A DNA stretch of 64,000 nt, taken from Amphiura filiformis (Eukaryota > Echinodermata > Ophiuroidea > Amphilepidida > Amphiuridae). Every line of letters begins with the position of its first letter. Within the stretch, counting starts at the first letter, position 1. Positions 1 through 12,235 of the stretch are shown here, piece by piece. The stretch is taken from positions 15,486,094 through 15,550,093 of the forward strand of contig NC_092647.1 of the NCBI RefSeq assembly GCF_039555335.1, read 5' to 3'. A model generated the notes under the pieces. The model worked only from the letters and a program-made list of their open reading frames with translations, did no database searches and was not told the origin of the DNA. Position numbers and translations under genes: made by a program.

Positions 1-153
1 GAAAATGTTTTGAATATGATATATGACACATTTTGGTTTTAAAAATGCACTTGAGCAATAAAAACGCATGCCTTTCATTTCTTAATAAAATAATATGTTA
101 CAAAAAATTACAAAATCTGGCCTTGTAAACACTCAGGAAATTATTTTTGTAAC

Positions 154-408
154 TTAAAGGAGTATTTTGTGATCCTAGCATCCTCTTTTTATGACATTTA
201 TATCTGCGAAAAAAGCTTATTCCCAACATTTCAGTTGATTCCGATTTCGCGTTTGCGAGTTATATGCATAATTATATGTATTACACTACTTCAAATTTCA
301 CGATATCTTTGCTAAGCGAATTAATCTGCAAGAATTTTTTTGTACATAAACATTATGTATCCAGAGGCTTCCAGTGGTATGAAAATCTCAACTATGATTG
401 AGAAAAGT
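154..408 (+). mobile_element. TTAA-flanked MITE, family A, copy 1 (3' end lost)
   Basis: Begins at TTAA (154-157) followed by AAGGAGTATTTTGTGATCC. Internal sequence (fields around 250-400, including a run of ACGATATCTTTGCTAA) is shared with copies at 15518-15766 and 44942-45133. The other copies end in GGATCACGAAATGCCC plus TTAA, which is the inverted repeat of this start. Here the right end is missing and the minisatellite starts instead. TTAA flanks are typical of piggyBac-type non-autonomous elements; that class is inferred. Confidence 0.6.
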
Positions 409-447
409 CTATCATCAGTAGACATACGAATGGATATTCAGTAGACA
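409..447. repeat. Minisatellite monomer left of MITE
   Basis: This stretch reads CTATCATCAGTAGACATACG and then a variant tail. It closely matches a monomer inside the main array near 2062-2100 that has the same GGATATTCAGTAGACA tail. It is the detached left flank of the array, separated from the rest by the element at 448-1111. Confidence 0.7.
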
Positions 448-1111
448 CCCAGCAAACACGAAACGTTTTCGACATCATTCGCAAAAGGTTATAAAATGTT
501 GTCAGAAAACGTTTAAATGTCGGGTTATATAAAGGGTATATTAAGAGTATAAAACATTTTCATAACTTTAAAAAACATTTTTTGATAATCTTCTGCTCAG
601 CAAACAAAAATGTTTTACAAAAAACGTTTAAATGTCGGGTTATATAAAGGGTATAAAAAACATTCTTGAAAACTTGATACAAAACATTCTAAACATTTAT
701 GTTATTTTGGGGTTGAAAAAATATTTTGGGAAAAATGTTTGCCCAAAATATTTTTAATAACGTTTTAAAAATGTTTTCATGACCTTTATATAACCCGACA
801 TTTAAATGTTATTAGAAGATTTTGAAAAAAACATTTTAAGAACATTTCTGTGTTTGTTGGGTTCAAATATTTTAACATAATGTTATTTAAGTATCGACAC
901 AATATTTGGCAAAAATGTTTGCAAAAATAGTTTACAATAACATTTTTTGAAAACATTAAAAAATATTGTTGTAGTGTGTTTTCATACAAAACGTTTTAAA
1001 ACGTTATCATGACCTTTATATAACCCGACATTTTAAAACGTTTTTACCTAAACCAAAAGCCAAAATATAACTTATTTAAAATGTTTTTAAAACGTTTTGG
1101 TGTTTGCTGGG
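448..1111. mobile_element. MITE with CCCAGCAAACAC termini, inserted in minisatellite
   Basis: The left end reads CCCAGCAAACACGAAACGTT and the right end is its inverted complement, AACGTTTTGGTGTTTGCTGGG minus one base. The interior is full of AAACGTTTT-like words and copies of TATATAACCCGACATTT in both directions, plus internal repeats of both ends near 597 and 860, so it may be a nested or duplicated element. The flanks are minisatellite on both sides, with CA repeated at the junctions, consistent with a 2-bp target duplication. No coding capacity is seen. Related copies lie at 14292-14613, 25545-25660 and 57212-57416. Confidence 0.7.
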
Positions 1112-2180
1112 CAGTATTGAAATAACTTAGGATGTTAAATTGCTAATGTTAAATTGCTATCATCAGTAGACAACATTGAAATAACTTAGGATGTTAAATT
1201 GCTACCAACAGTAGACAGCATTGAAATAACTTAAGATGTTAAATTGCTATCATCAGTAGATAGCATTGAAATGACTCAAGATGTTAAGTTGCTATCATCA
1301 GTAGATAGCATTCAAATTACTTAAGATGTTAAATTTCTATCATCAGTAGATAGCATTCAAATTACATAAGATGTTAAATTGCTATCTTCAGTAAACAGCA
1401 CTGAAATGTCTCTAGATGTTAAATTGCTATCTTCAGTAAACAACACTGAAATGACTCAAGATGTTAATTGCTATCATCAGTAGACAGCATTGAAATAACT
1501 CAAGATGTTAAATTGCTATCTTCAGTAGACAGCATCGAAATAACTTAGGATGTTAAATTGGTATCTTCAGTAGACAGCATTGAAATAACTCAAGATGTTA
1601 AATTGCTATCTTCAGTAGACAGCATCGAAATAACTTAGGATGTTAAATTGCTATCTTCAGTAGACAGCATTGAAAGACTTAAGATGTTAAATTGCTATAT
1701 CTTCAGTAGATAGCATTGAAATAACTTAAGATGTTAAATTACTATCTTTTGTAGACAGCATTGAAATAACTTAAGATGTTCAATTGCTATCATCAGTAGA
1801 CAGCATTGAAATAATTTAGGATGTTACATTGCTATCTTCAGTAGATAGCAATGAAATAACTTAAGATGTTAAATTACTATCTTTTGTAGACAGCATTGAA
1901 ATAACTTAGGATGTTAAATTGCTGTCTTCAGCAGTAGATATCATTGAAATGACTCAAGATGTTAAATTGCTATCTTCAGTAGACAGCATTGAAATAACTT
2001 TGGGTGTTAAATTGCTATCATCAGTAGACAGCATTGAAATAACTTTGGATGTTAAATTGCTATCATCAGTAGACATATGAGTGGATATTCAGTAGACAGA
2101 ATTGAAATAACTTTGGATGTTAAATTGCTAATGTTAAATTGCTATCATCAGTAGACAACATTGAAATAACTTGGGATGTA
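1112..2180. repeat. ~45-bp minisatellite array
   Basis: About 24 head-to-tail monomers of 42-46 bp. The typical monomer contains AGATGTTAAATTGCTATC, then ATCAGTAGACAGCATTG and AAATAACTTA. Variation is mainly ATC/TTC before AGTAGA and occasional 1-5 bp indels. Two monomers are rearranged (near 1145 and 2125). The core GCTATC...TCAGTAGATAGC can pair with itself. Spacer-free tandem structure and monomer drift exclude a CRISPR array. Short open frames across it are by-products of the repeat. Confidence 0.9.
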
Positions 2181-4228
2181 CAAAAACAACAACTAACCTT
2201 TTTATTTACCTTTTTGTGTATGTTCATGTATTTGTACAGCTCAATATGTCTTTTGTTCAGTATAAAATGAATTTGTGATATCTGAAGAACAGAAAGTCCC
2301 ATTTTCAAGAGATTTTCAGAAAATGTCTACAAACACTTCAAAAACTGTTTTAGCAATTAAACACATTGTTGCTATCACATTGTAAAGCATGTTTAAAAGC
2401 TAAGAATATCATATCTTGATAAGTGACTAATTTTGCCTGCTTGTGTCACATTGACATTTATTTTCCTTCATGCAAAACTTCAAACTAAACTTTGCCACTT
2501 GTAAGCTATCTACTGAAGATAGCATTTGCAGTGTTTTTGCTCCCATACACTGAAACACTGCCTTCAATGCAATGGTATGTTTGAAACTTTTAAAGCATTG
2601 TGATTTTTCTCATCACACATGTAATGAATATTCCAGCATATAGTTCTACTACAAAACATACTTACACACACCATTAACCATGTTAGCTAGAATTTGGATT
2701 TTGGCATAATTTTGTGAAGATAGAGAAATGCAGAAGTACCAGAGGGCGGGGAAATGCTTATGCATAATTTACCTGGGATGGGTTCAAAACCATCAAAACT
2801 AAGAAAAATTCAAAATTGTGATCAAAGTTGCAAAACTGTTCTCAACAGGTATACTAAACCAATACTAGGCCTGTTTGTACTCAGGTAAATGTATTTTTCA
2901 TGATGATTGATAACAAATAAGGCAGAGTAATTTATACATTTTAGGTTTTTGGGTGAAAAGGCTGTTCAAACTGTGAACACATTGTCGGCATAGCAAGGGA
3001 TAACATAGCTCCAGTCTTGTACCACCATATACCAGCAAGTCTGGCTATTATTCATACACTTGTTAGCGCACCTATTGTTGTGCAAAGTATATAACTAAAG
3101 GCAGTTTATATCTACCAGCATATGACACTATCGTAATAAGATCCACATATCCACAGTACAAATGCCATTCAGGGGTTATATGAAAACTGATGACGAACAC
3201 AGAGAGGGTTGGTATAAGCCAGGAAAACCACTTCAGTTTAAGGGAAATGCATCTTATGAGCTCTTATCCTCTATGGGCATGTTATAATGCATGCTTAAAC
3301 ATGTACCCTCGCTATGGACTACAATGGCCTCATCCCAATGCCGTAGTTCAATAACCTCAATTAAACAGTCATAGAGTAAGAATTGACATCAAGTTGCGGA
3401 GTAGGAGTTTGTGTACCCAAATTTTCAAAGGTCATTCAATGAATGTGCAACTGTATTGGGGTTAAAGAAATGTGCCCTGATAGATGAGCATGTTGTGGAT
3501 CTTAGTGCCCTGTTTGGGGATTCCCTGGTTGCATATTGAATAGCGTATTGTTAGGAATTTGATATGATATAAAGCTTATAACACTTGGTCTCTTGACTGG
3601 TATAACAATGCATTGGGGTCAAAAGTCATTGGTAGACTGATGAGATTAGAGACATGGGATTTCCTATTCTTAGGTTCTACACCACTTGATGAAACTGATG
3701 TAGTGATGCTGGTATCGGTGATGGAATCGGATTCCAAATTAAGATGGTGTAGTAGAGGAATGTGAAACTGTGTGATTTTGAGTATGTTAACTTGTTAAGT
3801 TATGCAAGTAATACTGTTATTGCAAGATTGAAATTGAAAAATACTTGATTTGGTTCATGCCAGGTAAAGCATCAAAAAGGTAAAATTTTGAAGAAAAAAC
3901 TGGTGGCCCCATCAGAAATGGTGGCCCCATCAGACCCATTGCGAGTGTACCCACCCTCAACTGAATGACACATTCTATACATCCCTGCTTCATGCTACCA
4001 TTAGATGGTGCCTTGTATATCATGTAGGAATGATTGCTGGGTTTTCCTTACAGACAGAACCGCGTTCAGTTTTACTAACAGAAGTGGTGTATTATCTCAG
4101 AGATGAAGAAAAGAGACAGTAATTAGATTTGTGATTCTGCTATCTACTGAAGATAGCACTTGCAAATAAAAGAGTTAAAAATCTTTACACAAAATATCTT
4201 TAACATATGCACACAAAGCAATAGCAAA
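2181..4228. other. No gene recognised; small repeats
   Basis: No exon was recognised. Isolated copies of the minisatellite core palindrome GCTATCTACTGAAGATAGC occur near 2509 and 4139, so the motif is also dispersed outside the array. Positions 3320-3475 match 9590-9745 in inverted orientation (shared words include TTCAAAGGTCATTCAATGAA). At 3900-3940 a ~19-bp unit, GGTGGCCCCATCAGA, is present twice. Confidence 0.5.
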
Positions 4229-4314
4229 TTCAGTGACATAGCCAAGGGGGGTAAAGGGGGGAGAGGCAGCTGCCCTCCTGAGAAGTCTTGCCCCCCTCCC
4301 CTGCCTCCCTGTGG

Positions 4315-5338
4315 CAGAGATGCCAATGGGTTATGAAAAAAAATCTGAAATTTGCGAACGTGGGAGCGAGGCGATCAAGTATCGCCCCCACGGCCGGGGT
4401 CCAGGGGCCCGCTTAAGGGCCCCTGGTGGGGTCCAGGGGCAAAGCCCCGGTGGGGGTTGAGGGGGCGAAGCCCCCAAAGCCAGAGGGTTTCTACAAATTT
4501 TACACTGCAGGATACACCATTTCTGAGGGTAAAATTACATTCAAATCATTAAAAAATAAGGTTATTTTGAGAAAACAAGCCTAGATAGCAGTATTGAAGA
4601 CTATCTATTATACATGTAATATTCTTCAAGGCTTTTTTCTCAAAATTATACCATAAAATATGCAAATTATGTACCTAAGCCCAGGCAATTTTAGCAGAAT
4701 TAGCACCCCAAAAGGCCATTTTTAACATAAAAACCAGTTTTAGACTTTTTTGAAAAATGCTTCCTTCATCCCAAAAAAGTGGTTTTAAATGTTCAGTTTC
4801 CTATACTTTTGTATATGTGAGACATTTTCCAAAGTATTTTTTTGGCCTAATAACATGGCCTACATGGCTGAAATGGATATATATAATGCGTAATATAAAA
4901 ACGATGATTCATCAAATTTTGACCCCCCTATTTTTTTTGTTAAATTTTCAAACAATATTTTGGCCAAAAAACAAGTTATATGCTCTAAATTACTTGTTAT
5001 TTAATGTTGAAACCATAGAAATACTGCTACTTAAAACAAAAAAATTGCCAATTTTATTTTACAAAGTTGGGTAAAGTTGTACATTTTAATTACTTTTACT
5101 TCTACTGAACAGCTAGCAATGTATATTAATTCAATGTGTTCCTGACTGTTCAATATAGGCAAAAGTAATCAAAATGTACAACTTTATCCAACTTTGTAAA
5201 ATAAAATTGGCAATTTTTTTTTTGAAGTAGCAGTATTTCTATGGTTTCCAACCTTGAATAACAAGTAATTTAGGGCCTATAACTTGCTTTTTTGGCCAAA
5301 AATATTTTTTGAAAATTAAAAAAAAAAAAAAAAAAAAA

Positions 5339-5375
<37 letters not shown>

Positions 5376-5458
5376 TTATTTTTTTAAAAATCTGATTTTT
5401 TTTGGAAAAATACAAAAAAATCGGAATTCCGATTTAAATCGGAAGATTGGCATCTCTG
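4315..5458. mobile_element. Nested TIR element CAGAGATGCCAAT
   Basis: The left end is CAGAGATGCCAAT and the right end ATTGGCATCTCTG, a perfect 13-bp inverted repeat. The 6-bp direct repeat CTGTGG flanks it (4309-4314, 5459-5464). It sits inside another MITE, so it inserted later. It contains a GC-rich stretch at 4360-4480 with GGGGTCCAGGGGC-like words, a long inverted repeat (4941-5310) and an A-run/T-run at 5318-5375. The open frames here give no recognisable protein. Confidence 0.65.
4941..5310. repeat. Long inverted repeat, ~160-bp arms
   Basis: The left arm (about 4941-5102) and right arm (about 5150-5310) are inverted copies at roughly 90% identity by eye. Both contain CCATAGAAATACTGCTACTT and ACAAAGTTGG as complements, with a ~50-bp non-paired centre. 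The single strand would fold into a long hairpin. It lies inside the nested element at 4315-5458. Confidence 0.8.
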
Positions 5459-5614
5459 CTGTGGGATGCTGGCCATCCTGATAATTAAGATTTTAGACCT
5501 TTTCTGTACTTTTTAGCCCATTTTTACCATTTTCATAAGTTTGTCCCCTTAAAAGTTGGCTTGCCCTTCTTCTGCCCACCCTCTGCAAAAGTACTGGCTA
5601 TGCCACTTGCAAAA

Positions 5615-8447
5615 TCTTCTTTTACTTTCACATGTTGTAAGTATGAACATGTGGCCTTGTTTCATTTTGATGACTTCATATGCATATTAATTAATTTGAC
5701 TTCATATGCATATTGATTGTGGTGTTCCCTCTTCTGACTCCAACCCTCTTCTAGTTTGATTAGTAATTCTATGCCCATGGCTCCTTTTCAATATACAGTT
5801 ATTCCATACATATTTAATACAACTTTTCCTACTATGCTTACATATTTTACAATATTTCTCTTGTCAAAAAAACAAAACAAAAGTAAAACCAAGAGCATGA
5901 AGAGTTTGCCCTGAAGAAGTGATTCCACAGTAAACTTAAATTGTTTGTGATGAAGTAAAATTCACTTCTTGGCCCACTTGTAATCTAGTGCAAGATTTTA
6001 TTGGAGAATATGAAAACATACCAAGTATAACTTTCTTATGGACACCTGAAACAAAGAATATGATGAACAATCCAAAATGTTTGAAGTAATATAATTCCAA
6101 ACAATAAATAGTGCAAAAAATATCACTTTTTGTCCAAAAAGCACCAATTGACTACAAATTGAAGGCTAGAATCCTCATGTCACTATCATATTAGTCACAC
6201 CATCACTTTCTCCACCACATGCACCTAAGTGCGTCCATCCCCGCACACAAACACGCACACATACAATCACTAGCAACAACGTTGTTAATTGCACCAGACA
6301 CCTCGGACAAACCCCCCCTGGCAAGAGCCATGGACGTGAATTACAATGACATAATTTAGGAGATGATAACAGCATTTTAAGTAACCTTGCAGTGTGAGGA
6401 GAACAAAGACAATCAAGATAGGTTTCCTTGCTAGTCAATCATTCAGTATACAACCCCTGTGGACTCACTCCTATAGCCCCCATTAGCAATAACAAGCCTT
6501 TCTTGGCTGGAAGAATATTGAATGTGTATAGGTGTACAAAAGCTGCCACATGAATCTATGCCTTCTTTTTATTGCTGTACAAATTAAAGAATTTGGAAAA
6601 AAACCAACATCTTCAGCAGTAGCCCGCCCCCGGAGCCCGCCAAAGGGGAGGGGACAGTCCTCTGGTCCAAATGGCCCTTCAGTACACTGTGACCGTCGGT
6701 ACATTTCGCCACATGCCAGTAAAAGAACTCTCTGATTGATGGTATGTTTAAAACCAAATGTATTTACATTTTTTGGCTCACTTTAGTTTAGCATTAAGAT
6801 AGTACATTTTTGCATACTTTACCAGGTAAAGTAATTTTTGTCTCATAATTAAAGTACAGTTTGTTCTTAACTGGGTCACAAAAGTAGATGCACACTACTT
6901 TTGGCTAATATTCTTCCCCCTTATTGGATCAAAACAAGAGCTGGCCACTTCCACAAGAATAAAAATGTTTGAACAGAATTACATGTTGTTCAACCATGTT
7001 TATATACAATGTAATATAAAATATTGAAATAAACATCAATAAATGTTGTTCAATGTTTATTGCAGTACCATAATAAACAATGTTGAACAACATTTAATGC
7101 TGTTCCCACTTTTTTATTCATTATCGTTCAATTTTACATGGGGAACCTTCACTTTTATTGTCTGTCCCATAAGATATGTCTGGGGCACTCTGCCCCCCCT
7201 GCCTAACACACAATACTGATTTGTGCTACACGAGCAATGCATTTAGAATGAAGCAGCTATTTGCTAATCAATGTTGTTGCCTTCACACCACTTTGTGAGT
7301 CAATAACTTGGTCACGATGGGGTAATTCTTCCAGGGCATAAAATTGAAAATTATGCCAGATTTGGTGAGGATTATTGAATTGAGACAATCAGCTTAGATA
7401 ATGTGAACAAAAAGGGATTTGTAGGATTGAAAAATAGCAGTCAATCAAGGCATCAATGAGAGAAAAAGGAACCATGTTAACTCTCTTCACACGGGTGTCG
7501 ACTGCAGACGACAAGTTTCAAATTTTTTTTAAAAAGTCAAAAATTTCAGAAATGTGAATTTTCATGACCATATTTGGAATCAGCATGAAAAATGCATTAA
7601 AATGAGTACAAACAAGCCTTGTATTGGTTCAATGGTTCTTGAGATAGCTCTTGATATTTTGAGAAAATATCTCAAAACTTAGGACTTCTTATGTTGAAGC
7701 CTATGGTTAGCATTCAGAGCGTTAAACAGGTGCCTTAGGTAATACTTACAGACTATTGTTAAGTGAATAAGATTGGAGAGTTGTGAGATTTAACCAATTG
7801 TACACATCTTGAAGCCATGGATTATACCAATTGCAATGAACCATTTTAGTTAAGCCTTGTAAAGTGTGGAGTTTATGATTCATCAGCTTTTTGAGCGAGG
7901 GAAGTTGCAGAAAGCAGCGTATTATAAAGCTTTCATCTGAAATGCAATGATGGCTACATTGTTATTATAAAATAGTATCTTGAATCGCTTTCATCCCAGT
8001 GAAGTTTTGAAAAAATGTAAGTTCCTAATTTGAAATGTTTTAAAAACAAAATAAGGTATGCAAGTAAGGCCTCAAAATAAAAATTGTTTGATTGGCATAA
8101 CCCGACCCACCCTAAAAATATGCCCGACCCTAGACTTTTTTTTGTAAAAAAAAATAATAAAAAATAAATAAAGAAATTGAAAAAATTCAAATAAATTTTA
8201 AAAGAAGGAAGAAAAAAAGTTCTGATTCCTTTATCAAACACAATTTACAGCTTAAAAATTTTAAAAAATACCTAACTGTGATCTATCTATCTTATGATTG
8301 ATTTGATAGGTTTTTTTTTTTTTTTTTTTTGTAGCACTGGAAACAGGCCCAGGTTTCACAATATGTATTTCCTTAAACACTCAAGAGGAGAGGACTGGTG
8401 GTGGGTAGGTAGAGGGTGGGACTAGGCAGATTGGATGTAAATGGAAT
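5615..8447. other. No gene recognised; minor repeats
   Basis: Short open frames here lack splice context or recognisable sequence. Positions 7040-7103 form a hairpin in which AAATGTTGTTCAA faces TTGAACAACATTT. Positions 7590-7655 hold a copy of a dispersed repeat (see 15798-15858). A T-run is at 8311-8330. The text at 7480-7540 (CTCTTCACACGGGTGTCGAC) looks like the edge of a further repeat, but no partner was found in the window. Confidence 0.4.
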
Positions 8448-8648
8448 AATCTCTTCATTCTTAAGTGGTAATAGTTATAATGTTAGTCAAGTCATTGGTT
8501 TTCTACCAAGAAAACTTTCAGCATTAATTCTAAGCAACCACACCCGCCTGTGACCCGGCAACCAAAAATCTCTTCATGCATAGGTGATAATACTTATGTT
8601 AGTCAAGTCATTGATTTTCTACCAAGAAAACTTTCAGCATTAACTTTT
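8448..8648. repeat. Imperfect direct duplication, ~85 bp
   Basis: 8448-8533 and 8567-8648 share AATCTCTTCAT, TGTTAGTCAAGTCATTG and CTACCAAGAAAACTTTCAGC in the same order and orientation, separated by ~33 bp. The copies differ by small indels. No coding potential is seen. Confidence 0.8.
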
Positions 8649-8888
8649 TAAATCTATAAATCTATTACAGACTTCCAAAATGTAAATGCCTTATCATAAA
8701 AAAGTGGACTGTTTGTTAATCCTGCCCCCACTTTTGGATTTTCTTTTATTGGAAAAAATAGCAAGAGGGGGACCTTTGTGGATTTGTTTTGAGGGGGGTG
8801 CTACCACCCCACCCCACCCTCTGAATGGACCTGGTTGTAGGAGTGTTCACAAGGGGGAATGAGTGAGATAGACTGGAAAAAACATAGC

Positions 8889-9064
8889 CAGTGGCGTAGC
8901 ATGGGTCATCATATTGGGGGGCACCAACCATGAGTGGGGGGCACCGGGTCTGATTGGGGGGGGCACAGGCTGTTTTTGGCAATTTTCCTATGGGAATTCC
9001 TAAATTTTGCAATCGATTGGGGAGGGGGCATGTGCCCCTGTGCCCCTATGACACTATGCCACTG
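8889..9064. mobile_element. hAT-like MITE with 8-bp target duplication
   Basis: The left end is CAGTGGCGTAGC and the right end matches its inverse (ATGCCACTG). The 8-bp direct repeat AACATAGC flanks it exactly (8881-8888 and 9065-9072). An 8-bp duplication with CAG...CTG ends is the signature of the hAT superfamily. The 176-bp body is G-rich with GGGGGGCACC words and has no coding capacity. Confidence 0.85.
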
Positions 9065-9589
9065 AACATAGCAACCACACCCAGCATCCAAGTAGCTGTT
9101 GAAAGTTCCTTAATTCTGATTAGCTTTTGACTATGACACATTCTATCCATCTATATACCTCCCTTCAAACCATACTATAATGATGGATCCAGTCACTCTC
9201 ATTTGCACCAAATTACATGATCACTAACCTCACAATTGTATTACTCCGTGACCAAATTTCATGATTACAAACCCAGGGCGTTGTCCCAGGGCGTGACCGT
9301 GGTTACTCAATGTTAAGTACTTTGCACACAGCAAGTCGCACAATTCTGCCATATTTTCAAAAACATTAGTGGTCATTCTCAAGAACCGCTGTACTAATAC
9401 AAGGCATGTTTTTACTTATTTGAATGCATACTTTCAGTAGATTATAAAATAAGTCATTAAAATTTATAATACAGCAGTTTTTATAACATTTTTTATGTTT
9501 TTTTCTTTCTAGATTTGGTGACTGAGCTTGTAAATTACAGAGAGCTGGTTACATTAGGATCCAAAACATTCTCATCTATTAGTGCACGG

Positions 9590-9745
9590 TTCATTAACCC
9601 CAATACATTTGTACATTCATTGAATGACCTTTGAAAATTTGGGTATAAAAACTCATACTCTGCAACTTAAGGTCAAATTTTGCACTATGATTGTTTATTT
9701 GAGGTTATTGGACTATGCCATTGGGATGAGGTCATTAGGGTAATA
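9590..9745. repeat. Inverted copy of 3320-3475 repeat
   Basis: It shares, in reverse complement, TTAACCCCAATAC, CATTCATTGAATGACCTTTG and TTGGGATGAGG with 3320-3475. The two copies are ~6 kb apart, ~150 bp long and roughly 80% alike by eye. This is a dispersed repeat of unknown class. Confidence 0.65.
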
Positions 9746-12235
9746 TCATAACTTCTGGAAGACCAGTGATGATGGGATGATAATAGAGTCATGGGAACCA
9801 CTGCATCCATCTGGTGTATGGTATCGCACATCTCATGATTAACCTTTCCTATGCAGATACCAGTCTTTAAAAAGTAAGAAACACTTCAAATTCTGATTAC
9901 CATATTTTGAAATCTTTATGAAAGGATATATTAAAATGGATTACACAATCTTGGCTCAGATTTCTTTTAGTTATTAAGTATTTTTAAACAGCTATCTCAG
10001 GTTTGTGAAGGGTTTATCATAAGGAAGTAATACAATGCATTGTTGCTGAATCAAATATTTTTGTTTTTATCAGGAAATGATGAGGATGTGAGCAACTTTG
10101 GGATTTTGTCCAAAGGGATTGGTGTAAGGTTTCATCTTCATCCATCCGATGTTGAGGTGTGTTGTGGAATATTCTGTGACAAAATTTGCTGGTCTAAAAG
10201 TGCCTTCACATTTTCACTTTGACCTAATTTATTGAGAAAAGTTTGATAGGGACATTGAAGGATTGAAAAGTGCTTTCCCACACTGGACAGTTCAATATGC
10301 AGTTCATGATGAACTCATTCCCATATAAATATGACCACCCATAATACACATCGATTGCAATATTTCTAAATATTGTGTTGAAAAGCATGAACAACATTTT
10401 GTGCATGGGTCAAGAAAATATTACCTAAGATCTACCACCCTAAGATCACTATGAAATTTAACAAAATTCTCTTTGCTTCATTATATAGGAATAAACAACT
10501 ACTGATAAGTGAAAACTGCATTAGTGTCCTTGTCAAGGATTTTTATAATATATTATTTCCTTAAAATGTTCAAAAGAAATCGGATGTTACCTCATTGTAA
10601 TTAATCCTTTTGCCGGTACATCCCTTTTAAAGGGATTTTTATTTCTGCAAATGTGTGTTTGTGAACTGAGACATTTCCAATATCTCATTTACATGGGCCA
10701 TTTACACACATTTTTACTGTTATTCATTAATACCAATATTCTTGCTTTGTTTTCTTTCTTTTGTTTTAACATAAAATATTTCAAGAGGTGTGGAAGGTAG
10801 AATAAAATAGCTGCATATAAAGCCCATCAGTTGTTTTCTTTCCATCATTTCGAAAAGAAACCAAATTGAAATATGGTACAGAAGTGGTATATGGAAATAT
10901 GATGCCACACCCAAAATCAATTTTTGCATCATGTTAAAACACATGGAAATTCATTTACCCCACTGTTACTGGACACCATATTTCTTACAAGTCTAACCCT
11001 TGAACTTGAAAATAAGAATTTTTATTACAATGCATGAAACATGGTCATAAATGAGTACAAACATGCCTAGTATTGGTTCAGTGGGTGTTGAATAGACTTG
11101 TCCGTTTTTTTGAAAATTCAATAAAATTGGCAGATTTGCAGGTAAACTTTAATTGCATGCAAAGCTCTAACCATATCAGGTTTATTTTGAATCAGCTTTG
11201 GCTGCTTGCATTACATTTGTTAAGTACAATGCACATTTTAATATCAAAGTCCTCAAAATAAGCTAACAATGCACATAAATAAAAATCATAAAAATGACTG
11301 ATTTTCATAATTCTTAACACTAATACTCATCTCATATTACTGTTTATAGGATAATCCGATTCAGCACTCATAGAATTAATCAGCGCTTTTCGTCTTGAGG
11401 CCATTGGCTTAAACTCGAAACCCGACACCACCTCCAAACGCTGATCTGAATCACGCCCAGATTGGTATAATTGGTTGCCATGTTCCAATCGGTACCACTA
11501 AAGTGTTATTATCTAACGGATGCGGCAATCCCTAAGCTCCACCAGATACCAGGGCGTTGCCTAGTGCTTTTGTCAAAATAAAGTAGGAACCACTTATGAC
11601 ATTGTCAAACTTTTTAATAGTGTAACTTATTCCCAACCTATTATGATTTAACCCTATGATAACTACCTGCCTATTGGTCAAAAAGAAGTTTTCATTATCA
11701 ATTGGACCAATCAGCAACATTGTTAAAATAATTATACCACCCAAAAAATTTGGGGTGAATTATTTTGCAAAGCTAAATTCTGATTGGTGATTAAAATGAA
11801 GATATCATGTAATTGACCAATCAGAGGCAATGTTAGATTGGCAGGTAGTGCTCGGGGGGGGGGGGGGTTAAATATTATAAACAAAGACTTCTATTGTCAT
11901 AACATGGTGGGCCACTCGTAATTGTGAAATTTTGTGTTGGTTATTGTGATTTTAAACATTGGAAACTTGAGTGTGTAAAGTAATCTTAATACTATTGAAA
12001 ATGTTGATTGACAAAAAATAGAAACATGAACTTACAAACCATCAAAAGTGTGCTTAAGGGTATTTACTTACTTGCTTTAAACATAGAGAAAACAAATTTC
12101 CATGTCTATGGTTTATGTTTTAAAAGTGTGCTCAGGAGTATTTACTTTCTTGGATTATTAATTTTTTTTTATGTCAAGCATATTTATATAGGCTGAAATG
12201 TAGGAGATAACGCTGACAAAACTTCAGCCGGCGAT
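9746..12235. other. Mostly unclassified; one exon candidate
   Basis: Apart from the exon candidate at 10074-10156 and a dispersed-repeat copy at 11049-11085, nothing recognisable was found. A G-run of 14 lies at about 11855-11868. Positions 11520-11850 have repeated GACCAATCAG words (possible CCAAT-like motifs by chance) without other promoter signals. Confidence 0.3.
10074..10156 (+). CDS. Candidate internal exon, unknown gene
   Basis: An acceptor (pyrimidine-rich TTTTTGTTTTTATCAG) precedes, and a donor (GAG|GTGTGT) follows, an 83-nt open segment. Read in the open phase it gives NDEDVSNFGILSKGIGVRF followed by HLHPSDVE, a well-mixed composition unlike the AT-rich noise around it. It starts with two bases that complete a split codon and ends in phase 0. 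No flanking exon was found, and the protein family is not recognised. It may be an isolated exon of a large-intron gene, an exon of a pseudogene, or chance. Confidence 0.3.

Larger units (their letters stand above)
4229..5614. mobile_element. hAT-like MITE interrupted by a nested element
   Basis: The left end is CAGTGACATAGCCA and the right end TGGCTATGCCACTT, an imperfect inverted repeat. It belongs to the CAGTGGCGTAGC-type group seen at 8889, 36865, 43620 and 44330. The subterminal text includes AGAAGTCTTGCCCCC, shared with 36865-37066. The flanks are AAATT and CAAAAT, so a clean 8-bp target duplication is not demonstrable. About 240 bp remain once the nested element at 4315-5458 is discounted. 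Confidence 0.55.

Noticed and set aside
1112-2180. CRISPR-like regular repeats
   Set aside because: Monomers are contiguous with no unique spacers and the surrounding genes are eukaryotic; it is a minisatellite.
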